From the NCBI GenBank assembly GCA_017632555.1, contig JAGBRF010000131.1, positions 1 to 6,368 on the forward strand: a DNA stretch of 6,368 bases, given 5' to 3'. Origin of the DNA: Alphaproteobacteria bacterium. GTDB lineage: Bacteria > Pseudomonadota > Alphaproteobacteria > RF32 > UBA3637. Below are positions 1-6,321 of the stretch, one piece after another; position 1 is the first letter of the stretch; each line of letters opens with the position of its first letter. The notes below the pieces were generated by a model. That model did no database searches, had not been told where the DNA came from, and saw only the letters and a program-made list of their open reading frames with translations. The position numbers and the translations under genes are program-made.

Positions 1-130
1 CGGGTTGTATGGGTATGCGAAACACTTTTGCGGGTGTTATTTCGCCTAAAAAATTCTTTTTTATTTCATATAAAGTGAAATAATTTATAAACCAGTTTTT
101 TATCGGTGAAAATTTTTGTGAATTTAACAT
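1..130 (-). CDS. Unidentified gene, 5' part only (runs off the left edge)
   Basis: An ATG at 130 (minus strand) opens a reading frame with no stop through 43 codons to the window edge. Upstream is a purine-rich ribosome binding site reading AAGGGG (136-141), five bases before the ATG, which is good spacing. The visible N-terminus begins MLNSQKFSPIKNWF and continues rich in Lys, Ile, Phe, Tyr and Asn. It shows no signal peptide, no membrane segment and no motif I recognise, so I assign no function. A terminator at 191-229 lies between it and the kinase gene upstream, so it should belong to a separate transcription unit. Forty-three open codons could arise by chance in AT-rich DNA. The ribosome binding site and the position just after a terminator are what make it credible. 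Confidence 0.55.
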   Translation of the reverse strand, partial: MLNSQKFSPIKNWFINYFTLYEIKKNFLGEITPAKVFRIPIQP

Positions 131-135
131 TTTAT

Positions 136-141
136 CCCCTT
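136..141 (-). promoter_or_regulatory. Ribosome binding site of the left-edge gene
   Basis: The minus strand reads AAGGGG five bases upstream of the ATG at 130. It is the main support for calling the truncated frame a gene. Confidence 0.5.
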
Positions 142-190
142 TTCGTGTTGTTTGGTGAAATGTTCACATTAAAGGGCAAACAAAGTCAAT

Positions 191-229
191 AAAAAAACAA
201 AAAAAGCACAGCTTTTTATAAACTGTGCT
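191..229 (-). terminator. Rho-independent terminator after the asmA-like/kinase operon
   Basis: On the minus strand, AGCACAG (229-223) pairs perfectly with CTGTGCT (211-205) across an 11-base AT-rich loop. It is followed directly by a run of Ts (205-199), one G, then seven more Ts (197-191). The hairpin starts 36 bases past the kinase stop codon. Its orientation fits termination of minus-strand transcription. The T-tract lies on the minus strand only, so it is not a good bidirectional terminator. Confidence 0.88.
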
Positions 230-265
230 GACATAGACGATAAAATAGTATTACAGGTTATACTT

Positions 266-814
266 TCATATATATTTTTGATAAGCGTCTTTGATTTGTT
301 GGCAAACTTCATCGATGGAAAGATGAGTCGTGTCAATAACCAAATCAAAAGCCGAATTATTTTCAATATCGACTTGATAGACGCGTAAAAAACGTTCCCG
401 TTCACTGTGACGGCGTTCTTCAATGGCTTTGATGACTTGGTCCACGTTATCGTATTTGCTTTCACCGGAACGCACTGTATCGTTAAAAATACGTTCGGCA
501 GCTTGTTTTTTATCAACAATCAATTTGACTTTGAATGAATCGGGCATAAAATGCCACGCCAAACGTGAATCAACGATATAGGCTTTACCGTCATTGTTCA
601 TGGCCTTGATAACGCCATCAATTTTTTCATCTATACTCTTATCTTTGTCGGCAAGATGATTTAATTCCAATGTGGTAATGCCCATTTGTGTGGCTATTTG
701 CCGTTGAGCCGAACCGGTGGAATAATAAATCAAATCCAAATCAGCACTCAACTTTTTTGCTACGCTTGATTTTCCCGAACCCAAAGAACCGGTGATAGTA
801 ATGGATTTTTTCAT
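266..814 (-). CDS. cmk: Cytidylate kinase-like P-loop NMP kinase (archaeal type)
   Basis: This 182-residue protein is a probable (d)CMP kinase, transferring phosphate from ATP to CMP/dCMP in the cytoplasm for nucleotide salvage and nucleic acid precursor supply. The Walker A loop GSLGSGKS is at residues 9-16, directly after the first beta strand. YSTG (31-34) begins the nucleotide-binding helix region, DSRLAWH (82-88) fills the place of the EGRLA-type motif of archaeal cytidylate kinases, an Arg-rich lid lies near 132-144 (EERRHSERERFLR), and DLVIDT (157-162) is the C-terminal strand. The length and motif order match the short archaeal-type family better than the classical bacterial Cmk of about 225 residues. 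The frame is open up to 901, but the ATG at 814 is chosen because the P-loop then starts at residue 9 and AGGG lies eight bases upstream. The gene sits 10 bases after the asmA-like stop, so the two are cotranscribed. Kinase family is firm; CMP as substrate is inferred from resemblance. Confidence 0.85.
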   Translation of the reverse strand: MKKSITITGSLGSGKSSVAKKLSADLDLIYYSTGSAQRQIATQMGITTLELNHLADKDKSIDEKIDGVIKAMNNDGKAYIVDSRLAWHFMPDSFKVKLIVDKKQAAERIFNDTVRSGESKYDNVDQVIKAIEERRHSERERFLRVYQVDIENNSAFDLVIDTTHLSIDEVCQQIKDAYQKYI

Positions 815-822
815 GAACGACA

Positions 823-827
823 CCCTA
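823..827 (-). promoter_or_regulatory. Kinase ribosome binding site overlapping the asmA-like stop codon
   Basis: The minus strand reads TAGGG here: the TAG (827-825) is the stop of the asmA-like gene, and AGGG (826-823) is the likely Shine-Dalgarno element, eight bases before the kinase ATG at 814. This arrangement supports the 814 start over the upstream in-frame ATG at 901, and it suggests translational coupling. Confidence 0.6.
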
Positions 828-3800
828 TGAAGCTCTGCGAATTGAACCTTGTATTTGTGCGGGTTCGTTATCTTGTTCGGGTGTTTGAATGTCCCCGTCA
901 ATATCGAACTTCGCCAAATTGTTATATTGTTTTTCTATTGCCTTTAACGCCAATTGAACTTGTTCGGAAGCTTTATTCAATTTTCCCAAATCGGTTGATT
1001 GGTTGGCAAATTCCACAGCTTGTTGAATGTAGTTCATCGCCGAGAAGGCTTTCTTATGCGCTTCTTCGATTTGTTCTACGTTGTACAAACGTTGATGTAT
1101 CTTGTTGATTGCATCCATTTTTTGTTGAGCTGTTTTTTGAACTTCTGCAATTTCCTTACGGACAGCTTCAATGGCCTTTTGCGTTACACTCTTGATAACC
1201 GTATCTGTTCTGGTTTTAATCAAGTTGGCTTGTATAGACGCTTTATCCGTATCAGCCACTGTCGGCGCTTGTTTGTTTGCCAATTCTTGCAAGATAACAA
1301 AAGCATCTTTTGCTCTGACCAATTCCGTTTTAGCCATCGGGGTTGAAGCCAATTGCAAAATTTGTTCTGCTTTTTCGATTTGTTCACCGGCATCAGCCAC
1401 CATTTTTGTCAATGAACGAATACGTTCTCTTGCTTCTTGCATTGTCTTGTTTAATTCTTTTTCCTTTTCTTTGTCTTCCAAACGTCTTTGTAAATCAGCA
1501 GATGTTGATTCCAAATGTTTAATGAAAGAAGTAAAGTCAATATTTGTTTGCGGATTATGTGTTGCGCCTTTTACCATGATGGAAATTGGCGGATATCCGG
1601 TAAAGTTTTTAAAGCTGATAGCAAAGGATGAGTTGACTGACCATGCCGGAATGTCAAAGTTTGTTTGTATCATCGCATTGGCGTCCGGCGTTCTCATAAC
1701 CGTATCAGATGTTCTGAATATTCCGTTTGTGATAGCAAAACTGCCTTCCAGAGAATCAAATGCCGTTTCACCGATTGTGACTTCACGGTTTAATTGATTT
1801 TTCAATGAATCAAATGATTCTTTACGCGACAAGTTTGCACGTACACGGCGTTCGAAAGCGTTTAAGTTCAAGCTGGAAATGATACCGTCTTGAACGGCAA
1901 AACGACCGGATCCGGATAATTCGTGAATCATATCATCAAATGAATTTCCGCGTGTGTTGAAATCCCACATCAAAGAAAATAAACCGCTTTTCAAACGGAA
2001 CATACCCAATGTTATCAAATCCGGACGAACAGGAACTTTATCCATTTTCAAAGAACCTTTGATAAACGGAGTTGCCGTGCTGTAATTCAAAGCGGCGGTT
2101 AAATCAATTTTTCCGCCACCTAACATAGCTGTTGCGCTGTCGATAAGCAACATTTTTTGGGATAATCCGATACGTGAATTTAATAAACTCAATTCAATTT
2201 TACCCAATCCGGCTTTTTCCGCAGACAATTGAAGGTCCATACTTAAATCTTCCAAACCGGAAAAGTCAAACAGATTGTTGGAAAATTGGGTTTTACCCGT
2301 TTTTGCATTTGTTCCGCTGACAATGTTTTTGGACGAAATGAATTTATCAAAGTAAAGGTACGGGGTTTGGATGTTTCCTTGAATATTCGATCCGTTTTCC
2401 GTTGTTTGAATGGTTAAATCGCCTTGCAATTTTTGTGACCCGATGGTCAAATTTGAATTTGTGAAAGCCAATTCACCCGGAATGCCCTTTATGTTACCTT
2501 CAAAGGCAAAGTTTCCGTTTAATGACGGGAAATGATCAAATTTGACACCAAACAAGTTCATAAATTGTTGGAAGTTCGGATGAGAAATTTTTACGGACAT
2601 CGTGTAATTCGGGTTGGACATTAAAATCTTTTCAACGTTTCCTTGGAAATAAATTCGTCCTTGGGTAAAGGAAACATCGGAAGCTAATGCCATCTTTTCA
2701 AAAGAACCGGAAAGGTTGGCCCGTAAGTTGACTTTGTTATTGTTGTTGACCAACGGGGATTTGATTTTCAAACGGCTCAACAACAATAAAGATTTCGGCA
2801 TTTCCAAATTGAGCTGAACATCTTTGAATACCAAAGAATTATCCGGTAATTTTTGAATAGTTCCTTTGTAATCAATGTTTGACATTGCCATTTGAGAAAC
2901 TTTCAAACTGTCGGTTTTCCATGTCTTGTTTTCAATTTTTCCTTCATAAGAAAATTGATCCATCGGCAATGATTTGAAAGTCACGTCTTGTCCGGTTAAA
3001 GTAAAGGACATATTCACATCGGACAATAACGGCGATTTTTCCAAATCCGCTTTTAATTCTTGCAACCATTCTGTGAAAGTTTTTTCTTCGGTCGGAGCTT
3101 CATACGGAATGAAATTATCAATGTTGATTTTGTTTAAATTCAAATTAACATAACCGGTAAGTTCAGGTTCTGTCAAAGCAAAAACCATACCACCTTTTAC
3201 CGATCCACCCTCGGAAGTTAAATCCATGTTGGCTAAGGTTATATCTTGCGGACGTAATTGCAATACACCGGAAACGGACAAGTCGCCGACTTTGTCAATT
3301 TGAACGGCGGAATTTTTAACCTTTAACCAATCCAACAACTTTGCAATGGATTTTGTTTGCATAGAATATTCCAACTTGACAACAGGATTTTCGCCCATAT
3401 CAACATAACCGATGGCTTTTAAGGCCGTGTCTTCCGGAATAACGGCTTTCATCTCACGAATGGTCATTTCTTTGTCGCTGACAGTTGCGGAAAAAGTAAA
3501 ATCTTTGATTGTTTGTTCGGCTAAAACGACTTGTGTTGAGCTTAATACAATATCGATATCATTCGGCAAGAAAGGTGTCACCAATGCCAATCCGTCCGCC
3601 CAAGAATCTTGTTTCGGAATATACGGCAAGAAAGTATCTATATTCAAACGTGAAGAACGAATTTGCGTTGAAATTTTTGTTTTTTCTTTCGGACGTATCG
3701 GATAAATGATGTTTACGTCAGCAACCAACGCATTTTCCAAAATATCCGTTTTTTCATCGTTGCCATAGTGAACGGCCACTTCATTTAATGCAAAAGATTT

Positions 3801-4688
3801 GTCCGTGATATTGAATTTACCATTACCCAAAACGGCTTTGTTTAAAGGTTCCGGCAAATCTTTGTATCCTTTTGTTTCCAACAAGAAAGCGGACAATCTG
3901 GGGATGTTAAACGTGAAGGAACCCAAAAATGTTTGACCCAGTCCGCCCAATTTTTCCATTTTTCCGTCTTGAATTGAAAAAATGGCTTTGCTTGTCGGAT
4001 TTGTTAAAGAAAGGGTAAAGTTTGTTTGTGACGCTACGTTCAATTTGCTGATGTATAAAGATGCGTTCAACGGAATAGCATCTTTCTTTAATGATCCGGA
4101 AAAATCAAAGGGTCCGGTAATGGATGAAGATGTCACTTTTCCGTTGATGTCAGTCAATTGAAATTGTTTGCCGGTCAATGCGTTCAAGTAAGTCAATGTT
4201 GCATTCTTCAATTCAATGTTTTGGAATTGAGGCGGTTTGTCCAAAAAGCTTTCACCCAGCATATTATCTTTGTTGCCGGCATTTGGATCCGCTCTTAAAA
4301 ACGTAAAGTTCCAGTTATTTTCGCCTTTTTCATTTCTGCGTAAGAAAACTTCTGCATCGTTTACAATGATGTTATCAACAATCAACGGGTTTTTGAATAA
4401 CGAAGCAAAACGGATATGTGCTTCCACTGATTTTATCCGCATCAAATCGTCAGAATCTTTTCCGATATTGTTTCTAACAACAACGTCCGTTAAAGTGATA
4501 ACGGGGGAAGGGAATAATTTGACTTTCATATCGCCGGCAACAGCCACATCACAGCCGGTCAATGCCTTTGTTGAAAGAATGATTTGTTCCTTGAAATTTT
4601 CCTCATCAAAGCTTTTGTAGAACAAAAAAGCTACACCGCCCGTGACAAGCAAAAAGATAACCAACAGAATTATCAGAAATTTCTTCAT
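825..4688 (-). CDS. AsmA-family membrane-anchored periplasmic protein with a helical C-terminal extension
   Basis: This 1287-residue protein belongs to the AsmA family, whose E. coli members (YhdP, TamB, YdbH) form long beta-groove bridges implicated in phospholipid movement to the outer membrane and in envelope integrity. Residues 4-24 are one hydrophobic helix after two lysines, a signal anchor leaving the rest in the periplasm. Residues 40-130 carry the typical AsmA N-terminal pattern ending in Gly-Glu-Asn-Asn-Trp (122-126). Residues 130-830 are beta-rich, with recurring units such as LNIDTFLPY (348-356) and INIDNFIPY (521-529). The AsmA C-terminal domain spans roughly 830-1055, including LGGGKIDL (856-863) and a Gly/Ser-rich stretch near 925-940. 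Residues 1061-1260 are charged, Ala/Gln-rich helices, followed by an acidic tail. The ATG at 4688 has the strong site AAGAGGAG nine bases upstream. The gene leads an operon with the kinase. Family membership is firm; the lipid transport role is inferred, and its exact E. coli counterpart is not clear. Confidence 0.92.
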   Translation of the reverse strand: MKKFLIILLVIFLLVTGGVAFLFYKSFDEENFKEQIILSTKALTGCDVAVAGDMKVKLFPSPVITLTDVVVRNNIGKDSDDLMRIKSVEAHIRFASLFKNPLIVDNIIVNDAEVFLRRNEKGENNWNFTFLRADPNAGNKDNMLGESFLDKPPQFQNIELKNATLTYLNALTGKQFQLTDINGKVTSSSITGPFDFSGSLKKDAIPLNASLYISKLNVASQTNFTLSLTNPTSKAIFSIQDGKMEKLGGLGQTFLGSFTFNIPRLSAFLLETKGYKDLPEPLNKAVLGNGKFNITDKSFALNEVAVHYGNDEKTDILENALVADVNIIYPIRPKEKTKISTQIRSSRLNIDTFLPYIPKQDSWADGLALVTPFLPNDIDIVLSSTQVVLAEQTIKDFTFSATVSDKEMTIREMKAVIPEDTALKAIGYVDMGENPVVKLEYSMQTKSIAKLLDWLKVKNSAVQIDKVGDLSVSGVLQLRPQDITLANMDLTSEGGSVKGGMVFALTEPELTGYVNLNLNKINIDNFIPYEAPTEEKTFTEWLQELKADLEKSPLLSDVNMSFTLTGQDVTFKSLPMDQFSYEGKIENKTWKTDSLKVSQMAMSNIDYKGTIQKLPDNSLVFKDVQLNLEMPKSLLLLSRLKIKSPLVNNNNKVNLRANLSGSFEKMALASDVSFTQGRIYFQGNVEKILMSNPNYTMSVKISHPNFQQFMNLFGVKFDHFPSLNGNFAFEGNIKGIPGELAFTNSNLTIGSQKLQGDLTIQTTENGSNIQGNIQTPYLYFDKFISSKNIVSGTNAKTGKTQFSNNLFDFSGLEDLSMDLQLSAEKAGLGKIELSLLNSRIGLSQKMLLIDSATAMLGGGKIDLTAALNYSTATPFIKGSLKMDKVPVRPDLITLGMFRLKSGLFSLMWDFNTRGNSFDDMIHELSGSGRFAVQDGIISSLNLNAFERRVRANLSRKESFDSLKNQLNREVTIGETAFDSLEGSFAITNGIFRTSDTVMRTPDANAMIQTNFDIPAWSVNSSFAISFKNFTGYPPISIMVKGATHNPQTNIDFTSFIKHLESTSADLQRRLEDKEKEKELNKTMQEARERIRSLTKMVADAGEQIEKAEQILQLASTPMAKTELVRAKDAFVILQELANKQAPTVADTDKASIQANLIKTRTDTVIKSVTQKAIEAVRKEIAEVQKTAQQKMDAINKIHQRLYNVEQIEEAHKKAFSAMNYIQQAVEFANQSTDLGKLNKASEQVQLALKAIEKQYNNLAKFDIDGDIQTPEQDNEPAQIQGSIRRAS

Positions 4689-4697
4689 TTTTAGGAA

Positions 4698-4705
4698 CTC
4701 CTCTT
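4698..4705 (-). promoter_or_regulatory. Strong ribosome binding site of the asmA-like gene
   Basis: The minus strand reads AAGAGGAG nine bases before the ATG at 4688. It fixes the start of the asmA-like gene at a Lys-Lys-hydrophobic signal anchor. Confidence 0.75.
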
Positions 4706-4728
4706 GTTTTTATTTTTCTTTTTCGAAA

Positions 4729-4757
4729 AATATAGCATAAAGCAATCTTTTTTGCAA
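4729..4757 (-). promoter_or_regulatory. Promoter of the asmA-like/kinase operon
   Basis: On the minus strand, TTGCAA (4757-4752) and TATATT (4734-4729) are separated by exactly 17 bases. TGC immediately precedes the -10 hexamer, making an extended -10 element. Transcription would start near 4722, about 34 bases before the asmA-like ATG and upstream of its ribosome binding site. The -35 begins 10 bases past the trkH stop codon. The call rests on matches to the sigma-70 consensus only. Confidence 0.55.
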
Positions 4758-4766
4758 AGAGTTTTT

Positions 4767-6227
4767 TTATTTTTTTGACCATAATTTTGGCAGGAACAAG
4801 ACAACAATCGTCATAAATTCCAAACGTCCCAAAATCATGGCGCTTGCTAACAGCCATTTTGCTGTGCTCGGGAGTAATATAAAGCTTTTATCCGGGGCAA
4901 TTAAATGTCCCAATCCGGGACCCACGTTTGCGATGGATGTCAATGTGCCGGACAAGGCTGTGACAATATCCAAACCGGTCAATGCTAATCCGACCGAACA
5001 AACAATTGTTGTTAAACAGAAAATTGTCAAAAAAGACATAACACTGAACATAATGTCATCAGTCACGGGCTTTTCATCATATCTGGGGAAAATAACGGCG
5101 TGCGGAGAAATCATCAGTGTCAAATGTCTTTTTAATGTTTTTCCCAAAATCGAAAAACGGAATATTTTTACGCCGCCGGTTGTTGAACCCGTGCAACCGC
5201 CAATCGGCAACAGGAAAAAGAAGAAAATCACAAAGAACGGTCCCCATTGTGCATAATTTTCGGTTATGTACCCGGTTGTTGTAATGACGGAAATAACATG
5301 GAAACCGAATGTCCGTAATGTATCAAAAAACGAAGAAAACCGTGGCATTATTGCCCACATTAAAATTGAAATCGGTAAAATAAGCCCCACCAAAACCATC
5401 AAAAATGATTTAGCTTGTGAATTGCCTTTTACTTTTCTCCATTGTCCGTCACAAAGGGCGGCAATTAAAGCCAAAGGCAAACCGCCGACCGTCATAAAGA
5501 ACATCAAAATCCATTCAATCAGCGGGCTTTTGAAATACGCCACTGATGCGTCATGGGTCGAAAAACCACCCGTTGAAACGCATGTAAAGGCATGAGCAAA
5601 TGCGTCAAATAAACTCATTCCCGCCGCATAAAGCGACCAAACGCACAGGCAGGTAATGAAAATATAAACGTAAATAAAACGGCGTAATTTTGATGTGACA
5701 AACGGTGAATCTTTACCGGAAGAGTCCGAGCTTTCCGTTGCAAATAATTGCATACCGCCGATACGTAAAATCGGCAAAACGGTAATGGCCAAAATGACAA
5801 TTCCGATACCGCCAATCCACTGCAAAATAGCACGCCAGAGCAAAATGCCGGGTGGCATAGTATCAAGTCCGGTCAATATAGTCGAACCGGTCGTTGTCAA
5901 TCCCGAAACGCTTTCAAAAACAGCATCGGTAAATGAAATACCCAAACCCGCAAAGTAAAAAGGAAAGGCACTGATTAAACCAATCCAAAACCAAATGGAA
6001 GATGTTGTCACAAACATTTCCTTTAATGACGGCTTTTCTTCCCAATTTCGATAAGATAAAGCGCTCAACGCCATTCCGCAGAATGCAACACCCATGGCGC
6101 AAAGCAAGAAAATTTCACCGTCTTGTGTTTGATTTGAAAAAAAGTCAACGGCAGCAGGTACCAGCATCAAGATGCTGATAAACAAGCTTAAAATACCGCA
6201 AATAAACAAGACCAAAGATGTTCTCAA
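4767..6227 (-). CDS. trkH: TrkH, potassium-translocating membrane subunit of the Trk uptake system
   Basis: TrkH is an inner-membrane K+ translocating subunit built from four repeated membrane-pore-membrane units, normally gated by the NAD/ATP-binding protein TrkA. All four pore loops are visible (numbering from the upstream ATG at 6251): LTTTGST (118-124), CVSTGGFS (224-231), VITTTGY (322-328) and NVGPGLG (442-448). Each keeps its selectivity-filter glycine. The conserved GGCTGSTTGG (351-360) and LGRLEF (474-479) near the C-terminus are also present. At about 486-494 residues the protein is full length and looks functional. I prefer the TTG at 6227: AAGGAG lies six bases upstream, whereas the in-frame ATG at 6251 has no ribosome binding site and overlaps the candidate -10. 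The TTG start also puts the first membrane helix near the N-terminus. Using the ATG would add eight residues. The gene is divergent from the plus-strand gene at 6322. No trkA is seen here. Family is very secure; the start is moderately so. Confidence 0.95.
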   Translation of the reverse strand: MRTSLVLFICGILSLFISILMLVPAAVDFFSNQTQDGEIFLLCAMGVAFCGMALSALSYRNWEEKPSLKEMFVTTSSIWFWIGLISAFPFYFAGLGISFTDAVFESVSGLTTTGSTILTGLDTMPPGILLWRAILQWIGGIGIVILAITVLPILRIGGMQLFATESSDSSGKDSPFVTSKLRRFIYVYIFITCLCVWSLYAAGMSLFDAFAHAFTCVSTGGFSTHDASVAYFKSPLIEWILMFFMTVGGLPLALIAALCDGQWRKVKGNSQAKSFLMVLVGLILPISILMWAIMPRFSSFFDTLRTFGFHVISVITTTGYITENYAQWGPFFVIFFFFLLPIGGCTGSTTGGVKIFRFSILGKTLKRHLTLMISPHAVIFPRYDEKPVTDDIMFSVMSFLTIFCLTTIVCSVGLALTGLDIVTALSGTLTSIANVGPGLGHLIAPDKSFILLPSTAKWLLASAMILGRLEFMTIVVLFLPKLWSKK

Positions 6228-6233
6228 AACAAT

Positions 6234-6239
6234 CTCCTT
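6234..6239 (-). promoter_or_regulatory. Ribosome binding site that decides the trkH start
   Basis: The minus strand reads AAGGAG, a full Shine-Dalgarno core, six bases before TTG at 6227. It lies inside the frame that starts at the ATG at 6251, so it argues that the true start is the TTG. Confidence 0.65.
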
Positions 6240-6246
6240 TTTCCCT

Positions 6247-6280
6247 ATCATATTTTAAAGCTTGCAAAATGCAACAAAAA
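6247..6280 (-). promoter_or_regulatory. Candidate trkH promoter (two overlapping registers)
   Basis: The minus strand offers TTTTTG (6280-6275), 17 bases, then TAAAAT (6257-6252). It also offers TTGCAT (6274-6269), 16 bases, then TATGAT (6252-6247). Either one puts the transcription start between about 6245 and 6240, downstream of the ATG at 6251 and just before the AAGGAG ribosome binding site. Each has one weak hexamer, so which register is used is uncertain. Confidence 0.4.
6262..6274. repeat. Short perfect dyad in the divergent control region
   Basis: TTGCA, three bases, TGCAA: a perfect inverted repeat (6262-6266 with 6270-6274). It covers the -35 of the plus-strand promoter and one candidate -35 of the trkH promoter. 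It could be a repressor site or simply two back-to-back -35 elements. Confidence 0.4.
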
Positions 6281-6290
6281 AGTGTATATT
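6262..6290 (+). promoter_or_regulatory. Promoter of the plus-strand hydrolase gene
   Basis: TTGCAA (6262-6267), 17 bases, TATATT (6285-6290). Both hexamers and the spacing are the same as in the promoter upstream of the asmA-like gene. The predicted start near 6297 gives a leader of about 25 bases carrying the ribosome binding site AAAGGA (6307-6312). Confidence 0.55.
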
Positions 6291-6321
6291 CTTTTCAAAA
6301 ATAATGAAAGGATTTACAAAA

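Noticed and set aside
161..189. Possible promoter for the left-edge gene with TTGACT at 189-184
   Set aside because: The -35 is good, but at 16-18 bases spacing the best -10 is TGAACA or GAACAT, matching at most half of the consensus. It is too weak to annotate.
815..901. Upstream extension of the kinase frame to an ATG at 901
   Set aside because: It would overlap the asmA-like 3' end and add 29 residues before the P-loop. The ATG at 814 has a ribosome binding site and gives the normal kinase N-terminus.
1171..1797. Open frame of 208 codons on the plus strand, opposite the asmA-like gene
   Set aside because: It is antisense to the helical tail and C-terminal domain of a clearly coding AsmA gene. 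It shows no recognisable domain and is rich in Ser, Cys and Val as expected for a shadow frame.
4606..4857. Minus-strand 83-codon frame spanning the trkH/asmA-like gap
   Set aside because: It overlaps both neighbours in another frame, covers the asmA promoter and ribosome binding site, and shows no plausible protein features.
4837..5256. Plus-strand open frame opposite trkH, and others at 5266-5595 and 5695-5958
   Set aside because: All are complements of conserved TrkH pore and membrane segments, with no family resemblance of their own.
6304..6321. Earlier in-frame ATG for the plus-strand hydrolase at 6304
   Set aside because: It has no ribosome binding site of its own, and the AAAGGA element lies downstream of it, placed correctly for the ATG at 6322.
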